From assembly GCA_017992055.1 (NCBI GenBank), contig JAGOPK010000012.1, positions 110,957 through 165,141 of the forward strand: a stretch of DNA of 54,185 bases, in the 5' to 3' direction. The notes under the pieces are model-generated. The model was not told the origin of the DNA. It saw nothing but the letters and a program-made list of their open reading frames with translations, and made no database searches. Position 1 is the stretch's first letter. Each line of letters opens with the position of its first letter. The stretch comes from Burkholderiaceae bacterium. GTDB lineage: Bacteria > Pseudomonadota > Gammaproteobacteria > Burkholderiales > Burkholderiaceae_C. Positions 10,957 through 24,101 of this stretch are shown here, piece after piece. A program made the translations under genes and the position numbers.

Positions 10957-11766
10957 TCAGCGCGTGCGCGGCGCCAGCGGCGTCTCGGGCACCGGATAAC
11001 CGGCCGCGCCGAAGGTGGCGACGATGGCCCGGTGGGTGTCGAAGTACACCTGCCAGTAGTGGTCGGTGTGGGTATAGGGCCGCACCGCCAGCAGCGGGCC
11101 TTCGGGCGTGAACTGCAGCAGGTCCACGTCGGGCGCCGGCTCGGCCTTGACGTTGGGGATGGCCGCCAGCGCGGTCTTGAGCTTGGCAATCGCCTCCACC
11201 GGATCGACGCCATTGGCCACCTTGGCCGTGCAGTCGACGCGGCGGTGCGGCAGGGCCGAGTAGTTCTGGATGCTGTCGCCGAAGACCTTGTTGTTGCCGA
11301 CGATGGTCAGCACGTTGTCGGGCGTGATGATGGTGGTGCCGAACAGGCCCAGCTCGTGCACCGTGCCGGTGACGCCGCCGGCCTGCACGAAGTCGCCCAC
11401 CTTGAACGGCCGCAGCACCTGCATGAACACGCCGGCGGCAAAGTGCGTCAGCAGGCCGCCCCAGGCCGTGCCGATGGCCAGGCCGGCGCCGGCCAGCAGG
11501 GCCGCGAACGAGGTGGTCTGCACGCCGAAGATGTCCAGGATGGCCAGCACCAGCACCACGTTGAGCACCACGCCCAGGATGCTCTTCAGGTACTGCGTCA
11601 GCGTGGCATCGACCTTGCGGCCGGCCGACAGCGCGGCGCCGAAGGCCTTGACCACCAGGCCGATCAGCCAGCGGCCGACGATCCAGGCCGCCAGCGCGCC
11701 CAGCGCCTTGAGGCCGAAGTCCACGCCCTGGGTGGCGAGAAAAGTGCCTATGGCTTCGATGTTCAT
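10957..11766 (-). CDS. Small-conductance mechanosensitive channel (MscS family)
   Basis: Inner-membrane channel that opens on membrane tension and releases solutes during osmotic downshock. The start is placed at ATG 11766 (MNIEAIGTFLATQG), preceded by AGGAGGA at ideal spacing; the longer frame upstream has no ribosome site. The 269-residue product has three membrane helices. The pore helix TM3 is GAGLAIGTAWGGLLTHFAAGVF, followed by LRPFKVGDFV and GTVHELGLFGTTIITPDNVLTIVGNN, the MscS beta-domain signature. Length is close to E. coli MscS (286). Gene head faces a plus-strand glycosylase gene across 89 bp. Confidence 0.93.
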   Translation of the reverse strand: MNIEAIGTFLATQGVDFGLKALGALAAWIVGRWLIGLVVKAFGAALSAGRKVDATLTQYLKSILGVVLNVVLVLAILDIFGVQTTSFAALLAGAGLAIGTAWGGLLTHFAAGVFMQVLRPFKVGDFVQAGGVTGTVHELGLFGTTIITPDNVLTIVGNNKVFGDSIQNYSALPHRRVDCTAKVANGVDPVEAIAKLKTALAAIPNVKAEPAPDVDLLQFTPEGPLLAVRPYTHTDHYWQVYFDTHRAIVATFGAAGYPVPETPLAPRTR

Positions 11767-11855
11767 CGCAGTTCCTCCTGGCCGCTGCAGGCCGCTGTTG
11801 TGGATCGGACCATCATCGCCGATGCCGGCGCGGGCAGGATCACAATCCCGGCCGC

Positions 11856-12398
11856 ATGACTCACCCATCCCCCCTGGCCGACCCCGACGCCGATGCCGAT
11901 GCCGACCCGGCGCTCAGCGGCCTGGCCCCGGTGGCCGACGGCCGCGCGCGCCTGCTGCTGCTGGGCAGCTTTCCGGGCCAGGCCTCGCTGGCCGCGCAGC
12001 AGTACTACGGCCACCCGCGCAACCAGTTCTGGCCGCTGCTGTCGGCGATCTGGGGCCAGGACCTGGTGGCCCTGCCCTATGCGCAGCGGCTGCAGGCGCT
12101 GCACTTGCACGGCCTGGCGCTGTGGGACGTGCATGCCAGCTGCCGGCGCCAGGGCAGCCTGGACAGCGCGATACGCGACGCCCGGCCCAACGACCTGGCC
12201 GGCCTGGTGGCGCGGCTGCCGGCGCTGGCGGCCATCGCCCACAATGGCGGCGAATCGGCGCGCAGCCGCCGCATCACCGAGGCCTTCGGCCTGCCGGTGC
12301 ACCGCCTGCCCTCGTCCAGCCCGGCCAATGCCAGCTGGTCGTTCGAGCGCAAGCTGGCGGCCTGGCGCGAGGTGTTCGCCGCCCACGGAGTGACATGA
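11856..12398 (+). CDS. DNA-deoxyinosine glycosylase (UDG-fold)
   Basis: Base-excision-repair glycosylase of the UDG superfamily, in the hypoxanthine/mismatch-specific (Mug-related, family 6) branch. In the 180-residue product the motif LLLGSFPGQASL (about 34-45) precedes YYGHPRNQFW (50-59), and the second active-site region is HRLPSSSPANASWSFERKLAAW. These are the family's expected sequences. An acidic DADADAD stretch near the N-terminus is non-conserved, and a later start is possible. The stop overlaps the start of the next gene as ATGA, so the two are coupled. The precise damaged base is inferred from the family, not from catalytic residues. Confidence 0.85.
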   Translation: MTHPSPLADPDADADADPALSGLAPVADGRARLLLLGSFPGQASLAAQQYYGHPRNQFWPLLSAIWGQDLVALPYAQRLQALHLHGLALWDVHASCRRQGSLDSAIRDARPNDLAGLVARLPALAAIAHNGGESARSRRITEAFGLPVHRLPSSSPANASWSFERKLAAWREVFAAHGVT

Positions 12399-13219
12399 GT
12401 TCCAAGCCTTCCCCGCGGCGCCGCGCCGCCGCCCGCGCCCAGACCGAGCTGGCCGGCGCCACCATCAGCGAGTTCGACGGCGTGCGCTACCTGCACCTGG
12501 GCACCGACTGGGTGCAGGGCGCGATGCGCATCCGCAAGCCACGCGCGCTGGAGCTGGAATACATCCAGCGCATGATGGCCTGGATGCTGTGGCGTCCCAC
12601 CGAGCAGCTGACGCAGGGCCGCGCGCTGCAACTGGGCCTGGGCGCCGGCGCCATCACCCGCTTCACGCACCAGGAACTGCACATGCCGACCACGGTGGTG
12701 GAGATCAATGCCACGGTGATCGCCGCCAACAAGCTGTGGTTCCAGCTGCCGCACGAGACCTTTGGCGAGGACGGCCAGATCCTGGTCGTCGAGGGCGATG
12801 CGGCGGCCTGGGTGCAGGACCCGGCCCATCTGCAATGCGCCGAGGTGCTGTGCGTGGACCTCTACGACCACGAGGCCGCGGCGCCGGTGCTCGACGATGC
12901 CGACTTCTACCGCGCCTGCCGCGGCCTGCTCAGCGACGGCGGGCTGATGACGGTCAACCTGTTCGGCCGCGACGCCAGCTTCGAGGCCAGCGCGGCGCGC
13001 ATCGCCGAGGCCTTCGGCAGCGACCAGGTCTGGCAGCTGGCGCCGACCAAGGAGGGCAATACCATCGTCGTCGCCGGCCGCGGCGTGGTGGTGCCCGACC
13101 GCGAAACCCTGACCTCCCGCGCCGAGGCCATCGAGGCCCGCTGCGGCCTGCCGGCGCGCAAATGGCTGCGCCTGGTCAAGCCCTGGCGGCCTACTCCGCC
13201 TTTGCGCCCGAATCCTTGA
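12395..13219 (+). CDS. Spermidine-synthase-like methyltransferase-fold protein
   Basis: Rossmann-fold protein of the spermidine synthase-like family. In the 274-residue product an N-terminal beta region (ATISEFDGVRYLHLG) precedes LQLGLGAGAITRF (nucleotide/SAM loop), TTVVEINATVIAAN (acidic end of strand 2) and VEGDAAAWV. The classic spermidine-synthase GGGDG loop is replaced by GLGAG, so true aminopropyl transfer is doubtful and many such proteins remain uncharacterised. The start at ATG 12395 is fixed by the ATGA overlap with the glycosylase gene. Its last 29 bp overlap the end of the convergent Bug-receptor gene. Confidence 0.8.
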   Translation: MSSKPSPRRRAAARAQTELAGATISEFDGVRYLHLGTDWVQGAMRIRKPRALELEYIQRMMAWMLWRPTEQLTQGRALQLGLGAGAITRFTHQELHMPTTVVEINATVIAANKLWFQLPHETFGEDGQILVVEGDAAAWVQDPAHLQCAEVLCVDLYDHEAAAPVLDDADFYRACRGLLSDGGLMTVNLFGRDASFEASAARIAEAFGSDQVWQLAPTKEGNTIVVAGRGVVVPDRETLTSRAEAIEARCGLPARKWLRLVKPWRPTPPLRPNP

Positions 13220-14174
13220 CCACCTTGGCCCACTTGGTGATCTCGGCGGCCTGGAATCTGGCCAGCTCCTCGGGGCTGGAGATCCAGGGCTCCAGGCCCA
13301 GGGTTTTGAGCTTGTCCAGCACCTCCGGCAGCGCGAACACGCGCCTGAACTCGGCATTCAGCCGCGCCACCGCCGCCGGCGGCGTGCCGGCCGGCGCAAA
13401 CACCGCAAACCAGGTGGTGGCCTCGAAGCCGGGCACGGTCTCGGCCACGGTGGGGATGTCGGGCGCGGCCGCCGAGCGCTTGGCCGTGGTCTGGGCCAGC
13501 GCGCGGATCTTGCCCTCCTTGGCCATCGGCAGGGCCGAGGGCATGTTGTCGAACATCAGCTGGATCTGTCCGCCCACCAGGTCGGGGATGGCGAACTGCC
13601 GGCCCTTGTAGGGCACATGGTCCATCTGCGTGCCGGTCAGCGACTTGAACAGCTCGCCCGACACATGCACCGACGAGCCTATGCCCGGCGAGCCGAAGCT
13701 GGCCTTGCCGGGGTTGGCCTTGAGCCAGGTGATCAGCTCGGCCACGCTGCGCACCGGCAGATCGTTGGTGACCACCAGCAGGTTGGGCGCCGAGGCGATG
13801 TGGGCCACCGGCACGAAGTCGCGCACCATGTCGTAGGGCATCTTGCTGTACATGGCGCCGTTGATGGCATGCGTGCCCACCGTGCCCATCACCAGCGTAT
13901 GGCCGTCGGCGGCGGCCTTGGCCACGCGGTCGGCGCCGATGTTGCCGCCGGCACCGGGCACGTTGTCCACCACCACGCCCTGGCCCAGGCCGGCGGCGGC
14001 CTTGTCGGCAAACAGCCGCGCCAGGATGTCGGGCGCACCACCGGGCGGGAAGGTCACCACCAGGCGCAGCGGCTTGGATGGAAAGGCCTGGGCCTGGGCC
14101 AGGCCCGGCAGGGCGCTGGCGGCCAGTGCGGCGGCAAGTGCGGTGGCGGCCTGGATCAGCGAGCGGCGTTGCAT
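13191..14174 (-). CDS. Bug/TctC-family periplasmic substrate-binding protein
   Basis: Extracytoplasmic receptor of the tripartite tricarboxylate transporter (TTT) type, greatly expanded in Burkholderiales. I start it at ATG 14174 (MQRRSLIQAATAL), which gives a clean signal peptide cleaved near LAQAQA. The 327-residue product shows the family pattern: FPSKPLRLVVTFPPGGAPDILAR, VVDNVPGAGGNIGADRVAKAAADGHTL, and DHVPYKG. Length is normal. No TctA/TctB membrane genes are nearby, so it is an orphan receptor. It lies divergent from the alpha-hydroxy-acid oxidase gene, which suggests, but does not prove, that it binds a hydroxycarboxylate. Its 3' end overlaps the spermidine-synthase-like gene. Confidence 0.92.
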   Translation of the reverse strand: MQRRSLIQAATALAAALAASALPGLAQAQAFPSKPLRLVVTFPPGGAPDILARLFADKAAAGLGQGVVVDNVPGAGGNIGADRVAKAAADGHTLVMGTVGTHAINGAMYSKMPYDMVRDFVPVAHIASAPNLLVVTNDLPVRSVAELITWLKANPGKASFGSPGIGSSVHVSGELFKSLTGTQMDHVPYKGRQFAIPDLVGGQIQLMFDNMPSALPMAKEGKIRALAQTTAKRSAAAPDIPTVAETVPGFEATTWFAVFAPAGTPPAAVARLNAEFRRVFALPEVLDKLKTLGLEPWISSPEELARFQAAEITKWAKVVKDSGAKAE

Positions 14175-14387
14175 CGTGCGTGTCTCCTGCTGGGCTGGGG
14201 TGGCACCAGCATAGGCAAGGCCGTTGCCGGCGCGCACCGGGGCAGACCCGCGGCAGGCCCGGCGCAGCACCGCAGGCCGGAATAAGCCTCCGGACCGACC
14301 GGAAGCGGATTCCGCCCGCGCGCCGGCCCGGGCGCTAGCATCGCGCCCCAGACCGCCCGCCGTGCCACAACAAGGAGACCCGCCGCC

Positions 14388-15542
14388 ATGACCGTCATCA
14401 CCTGCATCGAAGACCTGCGCGTGCTGGCCGAAAAGCGCGTGCCGCGCATGTTCTACGACTATGCCGATTCGGGCAGCTGGACCGAAGGCACCTACCGCGC
14501 CAACGAGGCCGACTTCCAGAGCATCAAGCTGCGCCAGCGCGTGGCCGTGAACATGGAAGGCCGCAGCACCGCCACCACCATGGCCGGCGTGCCGGTGGCC
14601 ATGCCGGTGGCGATCGCGCCCACCGGCTCGGCGGGCATGCAGCATGCCGATGGCGAGATCCTGGCCGCGCGCGCGGCCGAGAAGTTCGGCATCCCGTACA
14701 CGCTGAGCACGATGAGCATCTGCTCCATCGAGGACATCGCCGCGCACACGAAGGCGCCGTTCTGGTTCCAGCTGTATGTGATGCGCGACCGCGACTTCAG
14801 CCAGCGACTGATCGAGCGCGCCAAGGCCGCGAAATGCGGCGCCCTGGTGCTGACGCTGGACCTGCAGATCCTGGGCCAGCGCCACAAGGACCTGAAAAAC
14901 GGCCTGTCGGTGCCGCCCAAGCCCACGCTGGCCTCGATGCTGAACCTGGTGACCAAGCCACGCTGGGTGATGGCCATGGCCGGCACCCGGCGCCGCCAGT
15001 TCGGCAACATCTTCGGCCATGTCAAGGGCGTGGAGGACATGGGCAGCCTGTCGAACTGGACCGCCCAGCAGTTCGATCCCACGCTGAGCTGGGACGACGT
15101 GGCCTGGATCAAGAAGCAATGGGGCGGCAAGCTGATCCTCAAGGGCATCCAGGACGTCGAGGACGCCAGGCTGGCGGTGGACTCGGGCGCCGACGCGGTC
15201 ATCGTCAGCAACCACGGCGGCCGCCAGCTGGATGGCGCCGAGTCCAGCATCCGCGCCCTGGTGCCCATCGTCGATGCGGTGGGCTCGAAGATCGAGGTGC
15301 ACATGGACGGCGGCATCCGCTCGGGCCAGGATGTGCTGAAGGCCTGGGCCCTGGGCGCGCGTGGCACCTACATCGGCCGTGCCCACCTCTACGGCCTGGG
15401 CGCCATGGGCGAGGCCGGCGTGAGCAAGGCGCTGGAGATCATCCACAAGGAGCTGGACCTGACCATGGCCTTCTGCGGCCGCACGCAGATCGGCCAGGTC
15501 GACCAGAGCGTGCTGCTGCCGGGCACCTATCCCAAGGTCTGA
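14388..15542 (+). CDS. FMN-dependent alpha-hydroxy-acid dehydrogenase (LldD-like)
   Basis: Oxidises an L-2-hydroxy acid such as L-lactate to the keto acid using FMN, usually at the membrane with quinone as acceptor. The 384-residue TIM barrel has the FMN-binding start MFYDYADSGSWTEGTYR, PVAIAPTGSAGMQHADGE, WFQLYVMRDR, and the active-site SNHGGRQLDG (catalytic H276), then HMDGGIRSGQDVLKA and the phosphate-binding GRAHLYGLGAMGEAG. All catalytic features are present. A good ribosome site (AAGGAGA) precedes ATG 14388. It is divergent from the Bug receptor across 213 bp. Whether the substrate is lactate, mandelate or another hydroxy acid cannot be told from sequence. Confidence 0.9.
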   Translation: MTVITCIEDLRVLAEKRVPRMFYDYADSGSWTEGTYRANEADFQSIKLRQRVAVNMEGRSTATTMAGVPVAMPVAIAPTGSAGMQHADGEILAARAAEKFGIPYTLSTMSICSIEDIAAHTKAPFWFQLYVMRDRDFSQRLIERAKAAKCGALVLTLDLQILGQRHKDLKNGLSVPPKPTLASMLNLVTKPRWVMAMAGTRRRQFGNIFGHVKGVEDMGSLSNWTAQQFDPTLSWDDVAWIKKQWGGKLILKGIQDVEDARLAVDSGADAVIVSNHGGRQLDGAESSIRALVPIVDAVGSKIEVHMDGGIRSGQDVLKAWALGARGTYIGRAHLYGLGAMGEAGVSKALEIIHKELDLTMAFCGRTQIGQVDQSVLLPGTYPKV

Positions 15543-15572
15543 GCGGCCGGCGCGCGGCGCCCGCCTGCCAGG

Positions 15573-16040
15573 CTAGCGCTCGATGATCTCGCGGTACATC
15601 GGCGCCAGCCGCGCCAGCAGGCGGTTCTGCGCGGCAAAGGGCACGCCCAGCTGGTCCATCACGTCCTGCAGCAGCTCCACCTGGGCCAGGCTGTCGGCGC
15701 GGCGGATGCCCATGTCGGCATGGGCCTCGCGCATGCCCGCGCCCTGGTAGACGCAGGGGCCGGCCAGCAGCTGGCAGAGCTGGTCGCCCAGCTGCTTCTT
15801 CAGCTCGGCCAGGTTGGTCCTCTCGAAGTAGTGGCCGATGCGCGCATCGGCGCGCATGCGCTCGACCAGCAGGTCGGCCAGGCGGCGCACACCGGCCTCG
15901 CCGCCAAAGGCGGCCAGCAGGGCGGCGTCGGGCGGGGACTGCGGCGGCGCGGACGGCTGGGCCGACGCGGGCTGGGCGCAGGCCAGCAGGGCGCACAGCA
16001 TCAGGGTCAGGGTCTGCAGCGTTTTCATCGCCAGCGCCAT
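15573..16040 (-). CDS. Exported group 1 truncated haemoglobin
   Basis: Small haem protein of the trHb1 family, but with an N-terminal signal peptide (MKTLQTLTLMLCALLACAQPASA), so probably periplasmic. The globin core runs from LAAFGGEAGVRRL to LAPMYREIIER. The haem-binding segment VYQGAGMREAHADMGI carries the proximal His, and a CQLLAGPC pair precedes it. The start is uncertain: ATG 16040 has GGAGGT 9 bases upstream, ATG 16028 begins the signal peptide directly, and both keep the export signal. It lies 17 bp after the DUF3034 gene and is surely co-transcribed. A role in NO or oxygen chemistry in the envelope is inferred from the family. Confidence 0.85.
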   Translation of the reverse strand: MALAMKTLQTLTLMLCALLACAQPASAQPSAPPQSPPDAALLAAFGGEAGVRRLADLLVERMRADARIGHYFERTNLAELKKQLGDQLCQLLAGPCVYQGAGMREAHADMGIRRADSLAQVELLQDVMDQLGVPFAAQNRLLARLAPMYREIIER

Positions 16041-16057
16041 CGCCATCACCTCCAGCC

Positions 16058-16954
16058 TCAGAACGCCGCCTGCAGCGACAGGTAGGCGCCACGCTGGCGC
16101 CGCGCATCCACCGCCGGCACGATGCGGCCCAGATCCACCCAGGCGGCGGTGAGCGACAGCTGGGCATGTGGCGCCCAGGCGATGAAGACATCGGCCCAGT
16201 CATCCTCGGCCAGGCCGGCGCCCAGGGCCGACGGGTTCAGGTGGTCGGGCTTGAAGCGGTATTCGGCGCCCAGCGCCAGGTTGCGGCGCAGCAGCCAGGC
16301 GGCCGAGAACTCGGGCTGCAGCGTGTGCCGGTGCCGCGCCGCACTTCCAAAGCCCAGCAGGCCGCCCTGGTTGGCCCGGGTGGCGCGCAGCGTGGCATTC
16401 AGCAGCAGGCCCGGCTCCAGCAGCAGCTTGGTGGCGCTGACATACAGGTCGGTGCCGCTGCGGCGCGCGCCCAGGACGGCCAGGGTCGGCGCCAGGCCGC
16501 CGGCATCCAGGCGCTTGGCCAGCAGGCCCACGGCCACGGCCGGCATCCAGCGGTCGCTGTCCAAGATGGCATCGCCGGCGATCTGCCATTTGGCGCCGAC
16601 GATGTGCTGGCTCAGCACCAGGCCGGGCAGGCCCAGCGCCGCGCCGGTGTCGCCGGTATCGAAGCGCTGCTGCGCGAGGCTGATCTCCAGCCGCTCGTTC
16701 CAGCCCAGCGCCAGGCCACCCGCCTGCAGCCGGTGGCCCTGGGTGGACAGTGCGGTGGCAAAGGCCGACAGCCCCCATTGCCCGGCCGTGGCCTGGGTGC
16801 CGGCCATGGCCCAGGGCGTGAGGCCGCCGCCGGCCGCGCCGTCAATGCTGCTGACGCCGCCGGTCAGCGGCAGCTTGCCGATCTCGGCCTGGGCCGGCAG
16901 CGCCAGGGCCCCGGCCAGCAGGACGGACACAGGGGCGAGACAGCAGGTGCGCAT
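16058..16954 (-). CDS. DUF3034 family outer-membrane-like protein
   Basis: Uncharacterised DUF3034 protein. The 298 residues start with a signal peptide (MRTCCLAPVSVLLAGALALPAQA) followed by the family signature GKLPLTGGVSSIDGAAGGGLTPWA. The rest alternates hydrophobic and polar residues, ends in a terminal Phe (YLSLQAAF) and predicts a beta-barrel, fitting an outer-membrane protein. It is directly followed by the exported truncated haemoglobin gene and preceded, 44 bp away, by an M15 peptidase gene on the same strand. Function is unknown; the haemoglobin neighbour suggests a shared envelope role. Confidence 0.85.
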   Translation of the reverse strand: MRTCCLAPVSVLLAGALALPAQAEIGKLPLTGGVSSIDGAAGGGLTPWAMAGTQATAGQWGLSAFATALSTQGHRLQAGGLALGWNERLEISLAQQRFDTGDTGAALGLPGLVLSQHIVGAKWQIAGDAILDSDRWMPAVAVGLLAKRLDAGGLAPTLAVLGARRSGTDLYVSATKLLLEPGLLLNATLRATRANQGGLLGFGSAARHRHTLQPEFSAAWLLRRNLALGAEYRFKPDHLNPSALGAGLAEDDWADVFIAWAPHAQLSLTAAWVDLGRIVPAVDARRQRGAYLSLQAAF

Positions 16955-16998
16955 GGCAGGCTCCTACGCAGGCCGGGCCGCACTGGATGCGCGGAAGT

Positions 16999-17613
16999 CT
17001 AGGGCCTGTTCGCGCTGCAGGCCGTCGACTGGCCACCCGGGTCGGTGCCCCAGCTGCGGTGGCCGGCGGTGTCGACATGGATGCGGCCCGACCGGTAGCG
17101 GCCCAGCCCCATGTCCCAGGCCGGCCCCCGCTCGCGCCAGAAGCTGCACAGCCGGTCCGTGGGATCGTCGCCCTCCAGCGGCGTGAAGTCGATGGCATAG
17201 GCGCGCAGATGGGCACTGCGCTCGGCGCCGCCGGCGCAGGCATTGAGCCGCGGATTGCGGTAGGTCGAATGCACCTCGATGCGGCCCAGCACGCCCGCCG
17301 CGCGCAGCTCCTTCAGCAGCTGCAGCACCCGGACCGCGGCCGGCCAGTGCTCGGGCGGCGGCAAGGCATAGGGCTGGTCATCGCAGACCTGCCAGTCGCT
17401 GGCCGAGCGCAGCAGCTCGTGCAGTTCGACCAGCTGGCCGACGCCGGCCTCCTCCAGGAACTTCTGGAACGCGTCGACCGGCGCCGGATGGGCCTCGCGC
17501 CAGGCGGCAAAGCCGGCGGCGTCGCGGGTCTCCTGGGCCCATGACGGGGCGGCGGCCAGCGCCAGCGTCAGCGCGAGCACGGCGGCGCGGGTCCAGCGCC
17601 GTTCAGAGCACAC
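16999..17613 (-). CDS. Exported M15-family metallopeptidase (D-Ala-D-Ala carboxypeptidase type)
   Basis: Zinc peptidase of the peptidase M15 superfamily, expected to cleave D-amino-acid bonds in peptidoglycan stems. I choose GTG 17613 because GGGAG lies 7 bases upstream and the signal peptide (AAVLALTLALAAAPSWA) follows. This makes a 204-residue protein whose start overlaps the previous stop by 11 bp. Zinc ligands are visible in SAHLRAYAIDF (H135, D142) and RIHVD (H179), with the family's STYRNPRLN upstream. A start at ATG 17649 is possible but less well placed. Coupling to the D-Ala-D-Ala dipeptidase gene supports a joint role in stem-peptide breakdown. Confidence 0.83.
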   Translation of the reverse strand: MCSERRWTRAAVLALTLALAAAPSWAQETRDAAGFAAWREAHPAPVDAFQKFLEEAGVGQLVELHELLRSASDWQVCDDQPYALPPPEHWPAAVRVLQLLKELRAAGVLGRIEVHSTYRNPRLNACAGGAERSAHLRAYAIDFTPLEGDDPTDRLCSFWRERGPAWDMGLGRYRSGRIHVDTAGHRSWGTDPGGQSTACSANRP

Positions 17614-18217
17614 GCGCAAACTCCCGCCGCACCCGCTCGCGGTCGCCATGGTCGAAATGCCACCACTCGGTGGCGATGCCGCGAAAGCCGCCGCGGGCCA
17701 TGGCCGCATACAGCCAGCCGCGGTGCACCAGCTGCTCGGCGCTGAGCACGCCGAGTGCCAGGTGCTGGGCCTCCAGCGCCGGATGCGAGCGCTCGTGCAT
17801 CTCGTCGAAGCCCGAGCCCATGTCCAGCTCGCGGCCCGCCGCGTCCAGCAGGGTCACGTCCACCGCCATGCCGAAGGAGTGGATGGAGCCGCGCTGGGGC
17901 TCGGCGAAGTAGTGCGCCATCTCGGTCTCGGCGACCTCGGCCCAGATCGCCTCCTGCACACGCTGCGGTCGCAGCGCATCCAGCACCAGCAGGCGCCAGC
18001 CGGGGCGCTGCTGGGCCAGCCAGGCGGCGGCCTGCTCCAGGCCCTCGGCGGCCTCGCGGCGCAGCCAGGCGCAGTCCAGGCCGCGGTACAGCATGCGGCC
18101 GGCAAAGTTGTCGCTGCCGGCATAACGCAGATCGTGGGCGACTCCACGCAGGCTGTCCAGGCGGCGGAAGCCCGGATGCGCGGCCATCTCCTCGCAGCGG
18201 ATGGCGGCCGGGTTCAT
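17603..18217 (-). CDS. D-alanyl-D-alanine dipeptidase (VanX/DdpX type)
   Basis: Zinc dipeptidase of family M15D that splits D-Ala-D-Ala into two D-alanines. The 204-residue product has the full VanX active site: SIHSFGMAVD (H113, D120) and ATEWWHFD (E184, H187), plus VLDALRPQRVQEAIW, which holds the conserved catalytic Arg. There is no signal peptide, so it works in the cytoplasm on imported dipeptide. ATG 18217 overlaps the LysR stop (ATGA). No VanH/VanA ligase genes are present, so the context is nutrition or wall recycling like E. coli DdpX rather than vancomycin resistance. Confidence 0.9.
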   Translation of the reverse strand: MNPAAIRCEEMAAHPGFRRLDSLRGVAHDLRYAGSDNFAGRMLYRGLDCAWLRREAAEGLEQAAAWLAQQRPGWRLLVLDALRPQRVQEAIWAEVAETEMAHYFAEPQRGSIHSFGMAVDVTLLDAAGRELDMGSGFDEMHERSHPALEAQHLALGVLSAEQLVHRGWLYAAMARGGFRGIATEWWHFDHGDRERVRREFARVL

Positions 18218-19125
18218 GCCTGCCCCTGGCCGCCGCGCTGCAGGCAGGCCTCGGCGGCCTCGCCCAGGTAGCGCACCATGCGCCGCGCCGCCTGCGACAG
18301 CGGCTGGGCACTGGGCGTCAGCAGGTACAGCGTGACCGGGATCTCCGGCGCCAGCGGCCGCACGGCCACGCGCTGGACATCGGCCTGGGCGGCGGTGAAG
18401 GGATCGACGATGGCCGCGCCCAGGCCGGCCTCGGCCAGCGAGCGTGCCAGCTGGTAGGTCTGCACCGTGATGCGCTGCGCCAGCGTCACGCCGCGGGCCT
18501 CGCATTCGCTGTGCACGCGCAGGCCCAGCGGATCGTCGCCGGCCAGGCCGATGGTGGTGGGCGGCAGGGACTCGATGGCCAGCGGCCCCTTGCCACGCGC
18601 CGCCGCGCCCCGGCCCGGGATCAGCACCGCCATCGGCGCGCTGGCCAGGGCCTCGGCCAGGATGCCCGGGTGCTTGGGATCGTGCAGGGCCAGGCCCAGC
18701 TCGGCCTCGCCCAGCAGCAGCGCATTGACCAGCTCGCGCGTGTGGTGGGTGGACAGCTCGCAGCGCCCGTCCGGCACCGCCTGGGCCCAGCGCTGCATGG
18801 CCGCCGGCACCACCGCCGCGCCCAGCGCCGGCGTCACCGCCAGGCGCAGGTGCTGGGCCTCGCCGCTCTTCAGGCTGGCCGCCAGGCGACGGATGGCCAC
18901 CAGGTCGGCATGCAGCTTGTCGACCTCGGTGAACAAACGCAGCGCCTCGGGCGTGGGATAGAACTTGCCCCGCACGCGCTCGAACAGCGCCAGGCCCAGC
19001 TGGGCCTCGGCATGCTGCAGCACCTTGGTCACCGCCGGCTGCGAGATGTGCAGCAGATGCGCGGCACCGCTGACGGTGCCGGCGCGCATCACCGCATGAA
19101 AGACCTCGATGTGGCGCAGCCTCAC
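18214..19125 (-). CDS. LysR-family transcriptional regulator
   Basis: DNA-binding regulator. The N-terminal winged helix-turn-helix (RLRHIEVFHAVMRAGTVSGAAHLLHISQPAVTKVLQHAEAQLG split over residues 2-44) is standard, and the effector-binding domain spans about 90-295. Length of 303 is typical. It lies 13 bp after the TonB-dependent receptor stop and overlaps the D-Ala-D-Ala dipeptidase gene by 4 bp, so it is inside the operon it probably controls. An effector such as a D-amino acid or muropeptide is plausible from its neighbours, but nothing in the sequence shows it. Confidence 0.92.
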   Translation of the reverse strand: MRLRHIEVFHAVMRAGTVSGAAHLLHISQPAVTKVLQHAEAQLGLALFERVRGKFYPTPEALRLFTEVDKLHADLVAIRRLAASLKSGEAQHLRLAVTPALGAAVVPAAMQRWAQAVPDGRCELSTHHTRELVNALLLGEAELGLALHDPKHPGILAEALASAPMAVLIPGRGAAARGKGPLAIESLPPTTIGLAGDDPLGLRVHSECEARGVTLAQRITVQTYQLARSLAEAGLGAAIVDPFTAAQADVQRVAVRPLAPEIPVTLYLLTPSAQPLSQAARRMVRYLGEAAEACLQRGGQGQA

Positions 19126-19138
19126 GCGGTGATCGACC

Positions 19139-21913
<2,775 letters not shown>

Positions 21914-22175
21914 GTTCCCTCCGGTGGTGTTTGGCTGGATGCCGCCACGACCTCGGTCACTCACCCGACATCCGGCAGCAACAATGATCGCAGACGACTT
22001 TAGCGCAGGGGTCATGCACGAGGCGCGCCAAGCGGTACGCCGGAAGCCTGGGCGCCCATAACCCCAGGGAATGCGCAGGGCGGTTTCCCCGGGCAGCGCC
22101 AGCCTGCGGCGGCGCTACAGTGGCTGCGCGACCCCGCGTCACGTTGCGCTTTACCCACGCCCCGGAAGTCCCGCA

Positions 22176-24007
<1,832 letters not shown>

Positions 24008-24101
24008 TCAGGGCGCACGGCGGCATGCCCCATGCCGCGGCGGCACAGGGCCGGCAGCGCCGGGCCATGGCATCCGCGGTGCGGGACGCACCACACGCGC
24101 T

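Noticed and set aside
10149-11111. Gly/Ala-rich plus-strand frame opposite the Ala/Pro-rich membrane protein
   Set aside because: It crosses into the mscS gene, has no ribosome site and no membrane or domain feature; the minus-strand gene has a membrane helix.
17603-18217. Vancomycin-resistance role for the VanX-like dipeptidase
   Set aside because: No VanH or VanA/B ligase or VanRS genes nearby, and the Gram-negative context favours nutrition or recycling.
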